DNA of 10,997 nt from Anaerolineales bacterium. Its GTDB lineage: Bacteria > Chloroflexota > Anaerolineae > Anaerolineales > DRMV01. The stretch spans positions 1-10,997 of the forward strand of contig WGAK01000234.1 of the NCBI GenBank assembly GCA_015494815.1, in the 5' to 3' direction. The position numbers and the translations under genes are program-made. Positions 1-5,940 of this stretch are shown here, piece by piece. The notes under the pieces are model-generated. The model saw nothing but the letters and a program-made list of their open reading frames with translations. It ran no database searches and had not been told where the DNA came from. How positions within the stretch are numbered: the first letter of the stretch is position 1; every line of letters begins with the position of its first letter.

Positions 1-8
1 GGGCGAGT

Positions 9-37
9 ATTGTAGCACGCCCCTGATGAAGCGACAA
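9..37 (-). promoter_or_regulatory. Probable extended -10 promoter firing leftward out of the window
   Basis: On the minus strand TACAAT (plus 9-14) is preceded by TGC, giving an extended -10 (TGn). A TTGTCG hexamer (plus 32-37) sits 17 bp upstream, a 4 of 6 match to the -35 consensus. The predicted transcription start is about position 2, so the driven gene begins just outside the left edge. It lies downstream of the fabI terminator, so it should start a separate transcript. This is pattern matching only. Confidence 0.5.
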
Positions 38-190
38 GAGGGGTATGAGGAAGTTTTAAGGATTCTTCCCTTAAAATTCAACCCGGCCGAAACACGCCAA
101 ATACGCCCCCACATGCCGGTGAGAACGCCAATCTTGGGCCTTACAGCCCACATTTACCCCCTTCGTGACGCGTTCCAATCCGGCATGGAA
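38..190. other. AT-richer intergenic stretch with a small hairpin
   Basis: No gene is supported here. The open frames crossing it are antisense to fabI and lack ribosome binding sites. It holds an inverted repeat with arms TTTTAAGG (54-61) and CCTTAAAA (69-76) around a 7-base loop, just upstream of the leftward promoter at 9-37. There is also a short TGGGC/GCCCA hairpin at 135-150. The first could be an operator or upstream element for the gene beyond the left edge; that is inference. Confidence 0.4.
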
Positions 191-233
191 GAGGGAAAAA
201 CGCGCGGCCCAGGCTTAAATCCCGGGCCGCGCG
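191..233 (-). terminator. Rho-independent terminator of the HAD-mpg-fabI operon
   Basis: A perfect 10-bp stem (CGCGCGGCCC at 201-210 with GGGCCGCGCG at 224-233) encloses a 13-base loop. On the minus strand it is followed by TTTTTCCCTC (200 to 191). It begins about 6 bases after the fabI stop codon. Stem plus T-run on the gene's strand is the classical intrinsic terminator. Confidence 0.85.
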
Positions 234-238
234 CCGGC

Positions 239-1042
239 TCAACCGCCCCACTCGCGGGCGAGGGTGTCCTTATCAGGAAAGGCCATGATGTTCATGCCGC
301 TGTCTACGAACAGCACCTGGCCGGTGACTTTCGCGGCCAGGTCCGACGCCAGGAACACGGCCGCGCCGCCCACATCGGCCTGGGTGATAGGCTGCTTGAG
401 CGGTGCCAGCAAGGGGAACATCTTGTACATGGTCTTGAAACCCGACACCCCCGCCGCGGCCAGGGTGCGAATCGGCCCCGCGGAGATGGCGTTGACCCGA
501 ATACCGTCGGGCCCAAAGTCATAGGCCAGATAGCGCACCGACGACTCCAAGGCTGCCTTGGCCACGCCCATCACATTGTAGCCCGGCGCGACCTTCTCGC
601 CGCCGTAGTAGGTCATGGCCATGATGGAGCCGCCCGGCGGCATCAGCGGCTTGAAGGCCCGGGCCAGCGCCACCAGGGAATAGGCGCTGATTTCCATCGC
701 CAGCAGAAAGCCCCGCCGACTGGTCTGGAAGTACGGCCGGGCCAGGTCCTCCCGGTCGGCGAAGGCAATGGAATGCACCAGGATGTCAATCTGGCCGAAG
801 TGTTCCTTGGCCCTGGCCGCCACGGCCTCAATCTGGTCATCTTGCGTCACATCGCAGGGCTCGACGAAGTCAATGCCCAGGCTTTCGGCCAGCGGGCGCA
901 CCCGGCGCTCCAGCGCCGCACCCGCGTAACTGAGCCCCAGCCGGGCTCCCTGCGCGTGGAAAGCCTGCGCAATGCCCCAGGCAATGGAACGCTGATTGGC
1001 CACGCCGAAAATCATGGCCGTCTTACCGTCCAGCAAACCCAT
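239..1042 (-). CDS. fabI: Enoyl-[acyl-carrier-protein] reductase (NADH), FabI type
   Basis: Catalyses the last reduction of each fatty-acid elongation cycle, converting trans-2-enoyl-ACP to acyl-ACP with NAD(P)H in the cytoplasm. The 267-residue length is normal for FabI. The N-terminus carries the divergent FabI nucleotide-binding stretch GVANQRSIAWGIA (about residues 13-25) rather than a classical SDR glycine motif. The catalytic set is visible: Tyr145, Tyr155 and Lys162 in YYGGEKVAPGYNVMGVAK, with the Y-x6-K spacing of FabI (E. coli Tyr146, Tyr156, Lys163). RINAI/SAGPIRT-like residues about 182-193 form the substrate loop region. The start is supported by AGGAGG six bases upstream, which lies across the end of the preceding glycosylase gene. 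Only 9 bases separate the two genes, so it is co-transcribed as the last gene of a three-gene operon, with a terminator right after the stop. FabI is the target of triclosan-type inhibitors as a family; sensitivity here is unknown. Confidence 0.95.
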   Translation of the reverse strand: MGLLDGKTAMIFGVANQRSIAWGIAQAFHAQGARLGLSYAGAALERRVRPLAESLGIDFVEPCDVTQDDQIEAVAARAKEHFGQIDILVHSIAFADREDLARPYFQTSRRGFLLAMEISAYSLVALARAFKPLMPPGGSIMAMTYYGGEKVAPGYNVMGVAKAALESSVRYLAYDFGPDGIRVNAISAGPIRTLAAAGVSGFKTMYKMFPLLAPLKQPITQADVGGAAVFLASDLAAKVTGQVLFVDSGMNIMAFPDKDTLAREWGG

Positions 1043-1051
1043 GTCAGCCTC

Positions 1052-1729
1052 CTATGAGGAATCATCTCGCGACCGAGCGTTGGCCCGTGCACGGGGTAGG
1101 CGCACCCGCCAACGCCACGGAACGCTGCGCCACGGTTCCGGCACAGTATTTAACCCCACCCGCGGCCCCGTGGTCACGGCTGCCGGCGGAATTTGCCAGG
1201 CGAACTCGAGGAAAACGGGCGCATCGGGGGCAGTCATGTCCAGGCCGTGGAAACGTCCGTCCACATCCAGGGCCTGACACACCTTGGCCGGGCCGTCGGT
1301 CCAGGCGCGCGGCGGGCGCCCCCCACGCCGGGCCGCGATGCGGGCCAGGCCCTCGGTGGGCCACAGCGCCCGAATCAGCACCGCGGCCGGCACGCCCTGG
1401 GCCGCGACCACCACATTGAACAACCAGTGCATGCCATAAGTGAAATACACATAGGCCAGCCCCGGTGGGCCGTAGAGCACCCGCGCCCGCCGCGTGGGCC
1501 CGGCCCGGCAATGGCAGCCCAGGTCCTCTTGCGGGCCGTAGGCCTCGGTTTCGACAATGATGCCGGCCGTGCGGCTACCGTCAGGCTCCAGACGCACCAG
1601 CCGCGCGCCCAGCAACGCGGGTGCCACCTGCACCGCGGGCCGGGTCAGCCACGCCCGCGGCACCCGCTGCCCCGCGCGGGGATGCGGCCGCGCGGCCACC
1701 CGCCTCAAGCGGTCTTCCGTCCGTTCCAT
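1052..1729 (-). CDS. mpg: 3-methyladenine DNA glycosylase, AAG/MPG family
   Basis: Base-excision repair enzyme that cuts the N-glycosidic bond of alkylated or deaminated purines. The family signatures are seen in order: the catalytic-glutamate motif ETEAY; a CHCRAGPTRRARVLYGPPG stretch matching the family's SH..RGRTPRN..MFGPPG; YVYFTYGMHWLFNVV; DGPAKVCQAL; and a late RVGL. The product is about 225 residues, normal for bacterial AAG proteins. The start is uncertain. An in-frame TTG at 1762 gives 11 more residues, but neither it nor the ATG at 1729 has a good Shine-Dalgarno site. I prefer the ATG, which lies inside the last 25 bases of the upstream HAD gene, so translation is probably coupled by reinitiation. 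The catalytic domain begins well downstream, so function is not affected. The C-terminal tail is Arg-rich and not conserved as far as I can tell. It is the middle gene of the HAD-mpg-fabI operon. Confidence 0.9.
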   Translation of the reverse strand: MERTEDRLRRVAARPHPRAGQRVPRAWLTRPAVQVAPALLGARLVRLEPDGSRTAGIIVETEAYGPQEDLGCHCRAGPTRRARVLYGPPGLAYVYFTYGMHWLFNVVVAAQGVPAAVLIRALWPTEGLARIAARRGGRPPRAWTDGPAKVCQALDVDGRFHGLDMTAPDAPVFLEFAWQIPPAAVTTGPRVGLNTVPEPWRSVPWRWRVRLPRARANARSRDDSS

Positions 1730-2472
1730 TGGCTCAACACCGTGGGCAATTCGTCCAGACAACGCACGCGCGGCTCGGGCACCTCGGGGAACACCTCATC
1801 GGGGTCCAGCAACACCGCGTGCAACCCGGCCTGCCGGGCCCCACGTACATCGGCATAGTAGTTGTCGCCCACATACACCACTTGCTGCGGGGCCAGGCCC
1901 CAATCTTGCAATGGCCGCAAGAAGGCCGCGCGATGGGGCTTCCACACCCCCAGGTCCACGGCCACCCACACCCGGTCCAGCAGGTCGGCCAGCCCCAGCC
2001 GGGCCAGGTAGTCCGCCTCCAGAGGAACCCGGCGGTTGGTCAGCACGCCGGTGCGGTAGCCGCGCGCCCGCAAGGCGGCCAGCACCCGCCGGGCCGCGGG
2101 ACGCAGGCGGTCTTCCGCATGCACGAAGTGCCGCTGCATGGTGGTCAGCAGCGCGGGCGCCAGGGCCGCGGCCTGAGCCGGGCCAAAGCCCAGGTGCTGT
2201 AACTTGAGCCGCTGATATGCCAGCCAAAACCCCGGCGCGCGGCCCTCGGGGGTGCGATAGCGGGCCTCCAGGGCGCGCAATTGGGGCGATTCGGCCCAGA
2301 ACGCGTGCTCCCAGCGCCACAGGTCACGCCAGACCTCGGGGGGCACACGCACGCCCCAGGCCTCCAACACCTGCCGAAAGACCTGCCGCGGCGTGGGCTC
2401 GGTCTCCCGCAGGGTTCCATCCAGGTCGAACAGCACGGCACGAATCGTCGAAGGAGGGGGTAGCGCCATCAT
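1705..2472 (-). CDS. HAD-superfamily hydrolase (phosphoglycolate phosphatase-like, subfamily IA)
   Basis: A probable small-molecule phosphatase; the substrate cannot be read from sequence. All four HAD motifs are present. Motif I is DLDGT (Asp16 nucleophile, Asp18 acid/base). Motif II is TN at 145-146. Motif III is Lys178 in VWKPH. Motif IV is GDN...D (202-208). A helical cap of about 100 residues lies between motifs I and II, as in subfamily IA. The length of 255 is a little above the usual 210-230, mainly from an extended cap. There are two tandem ATG codons (2472 and 2469) and no Shine-Dalgarno site; an extended -10 lies so close that the transcript is nearly leaderless. It is the first gene of the operon and overlaps the glycosylase gene. 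A link to DNA repair or fatty-acid synthesis is not implied by the sequence beyond co-transcription. Confidence 0.9.
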   Translation of the reverse strand: MMALPPPSTIRAVLFDLDGTLRETEPTPRQVFRQVLEAWGVRVPPEVWRDLWRWEHAFWAESPQLRALEARYRTPEGRAPGFWLAYQRLKLQHLGFGPAQAAALAPALLTTMQRHFVHAEDRLRPAARRVLAALRARGYRTGVLTNRRVPLEADYLARLGLADLLDRVWVAVDLGVWKPHRAAFLRPLQDWGLAPQQVVYVGDNYYADVRGARQAGLHAVLLDPDEVFPEVPEPRVRCLDELPTVLSQWNGRKTA

Positions 2473-2473
2473 A

Positions 2474-2489
2474 GGGCCCCATTATACCA
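2474..2489 (-). promoter_or_regulatory. Extended -10 promoter of the HAD-mpg-fabI operon
   Basis: The minus strand reads TGG-TATAAT (plus 2489 to 2481), a perfect -10 with the TGn extension. No good -35 is present; that position falls in a C/G-run palindrome (2503-2514). The predicted start is about 2474, two bases before the ATG at 2472, so the mRNA would be leaderless or have only a few 5' bases. Confidence 0.7.
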
Positions 2490-2502
2490 GCGCACCGCGC
2501 GC

Positions 2503-2514
2503 CCCCCCGGGGGG
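2503..2514. repeat. C6G6 palindrome in the divergent promoter region
   Basis: CCCCCCGGGGGG, part of a run of seven C then six G, lies between the leftward HAD promoter and the rightward transporter gene. It occupies the -35 position of the leftward promoter. It may be an operator or simply a low-complexity tract. Confidence 0.35.
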
Positions 2515-2561
2515 TTGTACATGATGACGAAGCCGCACGTGCCGGACAGGAGGAAGCCGCC

Positions 2562-3986
2562 ATGTCCATCCCCTGGTGGCGCAAACTCGCGTACGCGTCG
2601 GGCGCCTTTGCCACGGGCGTGACCTACCGCGCGTTCACCACCTTCGTGCTGTTCTTGTATGTGGACCGTCTGGGCCTGGACCCGCGGGCCGTGGGCACGG
2701 TGTGGGCCATCTACGGCGTGTGGAATTCGCTCAACGACCCGCTGGCCGGGCATTGGTCCGACCACACCCACACCCGCTGGGGCCGCCGCTTGCCGTGGAT
2801 GGCGGGCAGTCTGCTGCCGTTGCTGGTGGTGTTCTATTGGTTGTGGAACCCTCCGGCCGGGCTGGTGGCCGCCCGCGGCACCGGCCTGCTGCTCTACTTC
2901 GCGGTCGCGGTCATGGTGTTCGACCTGCTGTGGTCCATCTTCGCACTGAACTGGACCGCGGTCTTTCCGGAGATGTTCGCGGATTTGCACGAGCGGGCCA
3001 CGGTGAACGCCTGGCGGTACGCGTTCGCCATCTTGGGCCTGTTCGTGGGCATCGGCCTGCCGCCGCTGCTGGCCGGCGCGGATTGGGAACGCCGCGGGTT
3101 CATGGCGCTGGTGCTCACCGCGTTGGCCGGGCTGTTCGGCGTGCTCACGGTCCTGGGTGCGCGCGAACGCCCCGAATTTCGCCACGAAGAGGCATTGCCC
3201 TTCGGGAAGGCCCTCAAGGCCACCTTCGGCCACCCCAACTTCCGCGTGTTCCTGGCCGTCAATCTGCTGGTGCAATTCGTGTTCCTGATGCTCAATGCCA
3301 CCGCGCCCTTCTACACCAAGTACGCGCTGGGCTTCGTGGCGCCTATCACCCTCGGCGGCGTGACCCTGGACGCCGAGATGCAGACCAGCGCGTTCTTGGG
3401 CGTGGCTTTTGCCGTGGCGCTGCTGGCCATGCCGGCCTGGGCCGCGTGGACCAAGCGGGTGGGCAGTCGGGCCGCGCTGCGCGGGGCCCTGCTGCTGAGC
3501 GCCGGTGTGCTGCTGGGCTTCGCCTGGGCTCACGATTTCACCACCGGCCTGCTCACGGCCGCGCTGCTGGGGCTACCCCTGGCCGGGCTGCTCATGCTCA
3601 CCGACTTGCTGCTGGCCGATGTGGTGGACGAAGACGAGGTGCGCACGGGCATCCGCCGCGAGGGCATGTACTTCGGCATCAACGGGCTGGTCATTCGGCT
3701 GGCTTTCGTGGCCCAGGGGCTCATCATGGGCGCGCTGCTCGAGTGGGGCGGCTATCAGGCCCCGCCGCCGGGGGTGGCGTATATGGCGCAGCCGCCGCGG
3801 GCCGTGCTGGCCTTTCGGTGGATGATGGCCGGGCTTCCGGCCCTGGCCGCGGTGGTGGGCGCGCTGGTGTTGGGCGCCTACACCCTGCACGGTCCGGCTT
3901 TGCACGCGCTCAAGGCCCGCCTGGCCGACCTGCATCGCCGCAAACGGGCCGCGCAGCGGCCTTCCCCCAACACCCCGGCCGAGTGA
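2562..3986 (+). CDS. GPH-family (MFS_2) cation:sugar symporter
   Basis: A 474-residue inner-membrane transporter of the glycoside-pentoside-hexuronide:cation symporter family in the major facilitator superfamily. The family signature is seen at about 59-79: DPLAGHWSDHTHTRWGRRLPW, the D..x.G..SD.....RWGRR.PW motif of MFS_2 proteins. A second family hallmark appears in the C-terminal half, ADVVDEDEVRTGIRREGMYFG, preceding the penultimate helices. Hydrophobic segments fit about 12 helices with a short basic C-terminal tail (HRRKRAAQRP). The start is supported by AGGAGG eight bases upstream. It is a single-gene unit, divergent from the HAD operon and convergent with the sulfur/cytochrome block. 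The substrate (sugar, uronate or other) cannot be assigned; some MFS_2 members carry non-sugar substrates. No sugar-catabolic gene is adjacent to help. Confidence 0.85.
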   Translation: MSIPWWRKLAYASGAFATGVTYRAFTTFVLFLYVDRLGLDPRAVGTVWAIYGVWNSLNDPLAGHWSDHTHTRWGRRLPWMAGSLLPLLVVFYWLWNPPAGLVAARGTGLLLYFAVAVMVFDLLWSIFALNWTAVFPEMFADLHERATVNAWRYAFAILGLFVGIGLPPLLAGADWERRGFMALVLTALAGLFGVLTVLGARERPEFRHEEALPFGKALKATFGHPNFRVFLAVNLLVQFVFLMLNATAPFYTKYALGFVAPITLGGVTLDAEMQTSAFLGVAFAVALLAMPAWAAWTKRVGSRAALRGALLLSAGVLLGFAWAHDFTTGLLTAALLGLPLAGLLMLTDLLLADVVDEDEVRTGIRREGMYFGINGLVIRLAFVAQGLIMGALLEWGGYQAPPPGVAYMAQPPRAVLAFRWMMAGLPALAAVVGALVLGAYTLHGPALHALKARLADLHRRKRAAQRPSPNTPAE

Positions 3987-3992
3987 ACGCGC

Positions 3993-4024
3993 CAGGGCCG
4001 CGACCCGCCCCGGTCGCGGCCCTG
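3993..4024. terminator. Perfect 13-bp hairpin between convergent genes
   Basis: Arms 3993-4005 (CAGGGCCGCGACC) and 4012-4024 (GGTCGCGGCCCTG) enclose a 6-base loop. It begins 6 bases after the transporter stop and lies 31 bases past the stop of the opposing YeeE-rhodanese gene, so it could serve both. There is no T-run on either strand, so intrinsic termination is likely but not textbook. Confidence 0.6.
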
Positions 4025-4055
4025 TGCTGGAGGAGGCTGCCGTGCCGGATGATGC

Positions 4056-5288
4056 CTATCCGCAGCCGCCGCCCGCGGGCCCGGCCGGCAATTCCAGTTT
4101 GATTTTCGGCTGGAATTCTTCCAGCAACTCTTCGTGCTGGTCGGGCACGGGGTCGGCCGCGGGCGACGCTTCGCCCAGCGCGTAGTCGAAGTCGTAGCGC
4201 AGGCGCTCGCCCTCCACGCCGCCGGTCAGGCTCATGGGATGAATGCGGGTGTCCTCGGCCGCGAAGATGTCCAGCCAGTGGTTGATGCCGCCGTCGAGGA
4301 TGTACACATTGGGCACATCCAGGGCGACTAAGGTCTTCCAGGCCTCGGTGGCGGCCTGGTCGTCGTTGCTCACCAGCACCACCACGGTCAGGCGCTCGTC
4401 CTTCTTGATGCGCTGGGCCCAGGTGGGCAGGTCGTCCATGTCGGCCCGGTGCGCCCAGCGGATGTGGAACAAGTTGTAGTCGGCCTCGGAGCGCACGTCC
4501 AGCACCACGGTGCGGAAGCGCTCGTCGTAGCGGGCTTCCATCAATTCGGCCGGATGGATGTAGACCTCGCGGGCCTGCAACTTGGGCTCCATCTCGGGCG
4601 CCACGCGGGCCCACAGTTCGTCCACCGTGGGCTCGCCGAACAACGGCAGGGCCACCGCGGCCAGGGCCATAAGGCCGAACGCGTACTTGGCCCAGGGCAC
4701 GATGCCCGACGCCCGGCCGCCGAACGCGCGCTCCAGATACTCCGCGCCCCAGAACATGAGCAGCGCCACAATCATGACGATGGCCACCATCACGCCGTAC
4801 GAAGTGTGGAAGACCTCGAACAGGGTCAGGCGGCCGTAGTCGCTGGTATACCACCAGGTATGGAACAGGGGCTCGGTCTCGCCGAAGAGCAGCACGCCCG
4901 CGGTCACCCCCGCGGCAAAGAGCAAGCCGTCAATCTTGCCCGTGGCCGCGGAGACGAACGAAGTGCCGGGGCAAAAGCCGCCGATGATGAAGCCCACGCC
5001 CATGATGAGCCCGCCCACGATGCCGGGCCACAGGTAGGTGGGGTTCACCCAAATCAGGTCATAGTCCAGCCAGCCCATGGCCACGAACCAGAAGATGAGC
5101 ACCATCGCGGTGATGACGCCGCCGAACATGACCTTGAGCACGGTCTGGTCTTTGAAGTAAAACTGCCCGGCCAGGCGGGTGGAAATGGCGAAGCCCGACA
5201 TCTCCAGCACCGCACCAAAGGCGATGCCGATGAGGAAGTGAATCAGGTATTTCACCACCACCGCGTCAATGGTCAAAGGGAAATGCAT
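4056..5288 (-). CDS. YeeE/YedE-type sulfur transporter half fused to a cysteine-less rhodanese-like domain
   Basis: The N-terminal ~218 residues are membrane-embedded (about six hydrophobic segments: 10-32, 50-72, 86-106, 118-137, 163-181, 199-217). They carry the YeeE/YedE-type motif GGFCPGTSFVSAATGK with Cys106. TsuA-type YeeE proteins conduct thiosulfate through conserved cysteines. Residues about 235-345 form a rhodanese-like domain: YIHPAELMEA, VVLDVRSEADYNLFHI, then VYILDGGINHWL. At the active-site loop, where rhodaneses have Cys (C-x-x-G-x-R/S), this protein has VLVSNDDQAA, so Ser307 replaces Cys and sulfurtransferase activity is not expected at that site. The protein has only two cysteines, Cys106 and the penultimate Cys409 in a C-terminal GGGCG tail. 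That tail recalls the GGCGG arm of SoxY and the penultimate Cys of DsrC/TusE. Charge distribution (basic loops at 37-52 and 181-202) would put the rhodanese domain outside the cytoplasm, an inference. The start is supported by AAGGAGG five bases upstream. It is the last gene of the block, 29 bases after its YeeE partner. Confidence 0.88.
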   Translation of the reverse strand: MHFPLTIDAVVVKYLIHFLIGIAFGAVLEMSGFAISTRLAGQFYFKDQTVLKVMFGGVITAMVLIFWFVAMGWLDYDLIWVNPTYLWPGIVGGLIMGVGFIIGGFCPGTSFVSAATGKIDGLLFAAGVTAGVLLFGETEPLFHTWWYTSDYGRLTLFEVFHTSYGVMVAIVMIVALLMFWGAEYLERAFGGRASGIVPWAKYAFGLMALAAVALPLFGEPTVDELWARVAPEMEPKLQAREVYIHPAELMEARYDERFRTVVLDVRSEADYNLFHIRWAHRADMDDLPTWAQRIKKDERLTVVVLVSNDDQAATEAWKTLVALDVPNVYILDGGINHWLDIFAAEDTRIHPMSLTGGVEGERLRYDFDYALGEASPAADPVPDQHEELLEEFQPKIKLELPAGPAGGGCG

Positions 5289-5317
5289 CGCGACCTCCTT
5301 CGCGGTTCAGGCCCGCG

Positions 5318-5872
5318 TCAGTTCCACACCTTGCGCAAGAAGTAAGCCAGCGCGTACGCGCCGCCAAAGATGGCCAACATGATGGCCCAACTGCCCGCGG
5401 ACAGCACCGCGCCGCCCGACAGGGCCTGCCCCGAAGTGCAGCCGCGGGCCATGCGCGCGCCATAGCCCATGATGAGCCCGCCCACGAAGGCCAGCACCCA
5501 GCGGGTGCGCACCGAGATGCGCGGGCCCTTGTAGGTGGCCACTTCCCAACGATGGTGGAGTTTGGCCGACACGAAGCCGCCCACCATCGCGCCAATCAGC
5601 ACGAACACGGTCCAGTTGAGCAGCGGGTTGGCATTGCCGCCGGCCATATGGGCCAGGTAGGGATTGCGGTCCACATGGCCCGAGGCAATCAAGTCCTCGA
5701 AGAACACCGCGATGCGGTTGACGCCACCCGAGGCCCCCAGGCCGCTGCCGGTGATGAGGAAGGAAAGGAACAACACCAGGCCCAGCAGCAACCCGCCCAC
5801 ATAAGGGTTGAGGTAGGGCTTGGGTTGCGGTTTGGGTTTGGCTTGGGCTTGGGCCGAAAGGTTCGCACTCAT
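5318..5872 (-). CDS. YeeE/YedE family half-transporter (sulfur compound permease subunit)
   Basis: A 184-residue membrane protein, about half the size of full-length YeeE/YedE, with four to five hydrophobic segments (about 24-42, 86-103, 125-140, 150-178). The family motif is clear: MARGCTSGQALSGGAVLSAGSW at about 141-162. It contains Cys145, the only cysteine in the protein and the residue expected to contact thiosulfate or persulfide in TsuA-like channels. The N-terminus is a cytosol-like low-complexity tail, AQAQAKPKPQPKPY, rich in Lys and Pro. The start has AGGAGG eight bases upstream. It follows the cytochrome b gene by 68 bases and precedes the second YeeE protein by 29 bases. Two half-size YeeE proteins, each bringing one motif cysteine, plausibly form a heterodimeric channel equivalent to one full-length YeeE. 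The transported species (thiosulfate, sulfite, sulfane sulfur) is inferred only. Confidence 0.9.
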   Translation of the reverse strand: MSANLSAQAQAKPKPQPKPYLNPYVGGLLLGLVLFLSFLITGSGLGASGGVNRIAVFFEDLIASGHVDRNPYLAHMAGGNANPLLNWTVFVLIGAMVGGFVSAKLHHRWEVATYKGPRISVRTRWVLAFVGGLIMGYGARMARGCTSGQALSGGAVLSAGSWAIMLAIFGGAYALAYFLRKVWN

Positions 5873-5896
5873 AGACGCTGCCTCCTGCAGGGGGAT

Positions 5897-5929
5897 GCGG
5901 CGGGGCGGGGCCGGGCCCTACCCCGCCGC
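5897..5929 (-). repeat. Intercistronic GC hairpin between the cytochrome b and yeeE genes
   Basis: Perfect 9-bp arms (5897-5905 and 5921-5929, GCGGCGGGG/CCCCGCCGC) enclose a 15-base loop. It lies 11 bases after the cytochrome stop and before the yeeE ribosome binding site. There is no T-run, so partial termination or mRNA processing/stabilisation within the operon is more likely than full termination. Confidence 0.5.
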
Positions 5930-5940
5930 CGGGTGGTCGC

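Noticed and set aside
26..1057. Plus-strand frame opposite fabI
   Set aside because: Antisense shadow of a clear FabI gene.
2576..4102. Plus-strand 508-codon frame overlapping the transporter in another frame
   Set aside because: Arg/Gly/Ala-rich with no membrane segments, while the overlapping frame shows GPH-family motifs. I found no sign that a frameshift joins the two.
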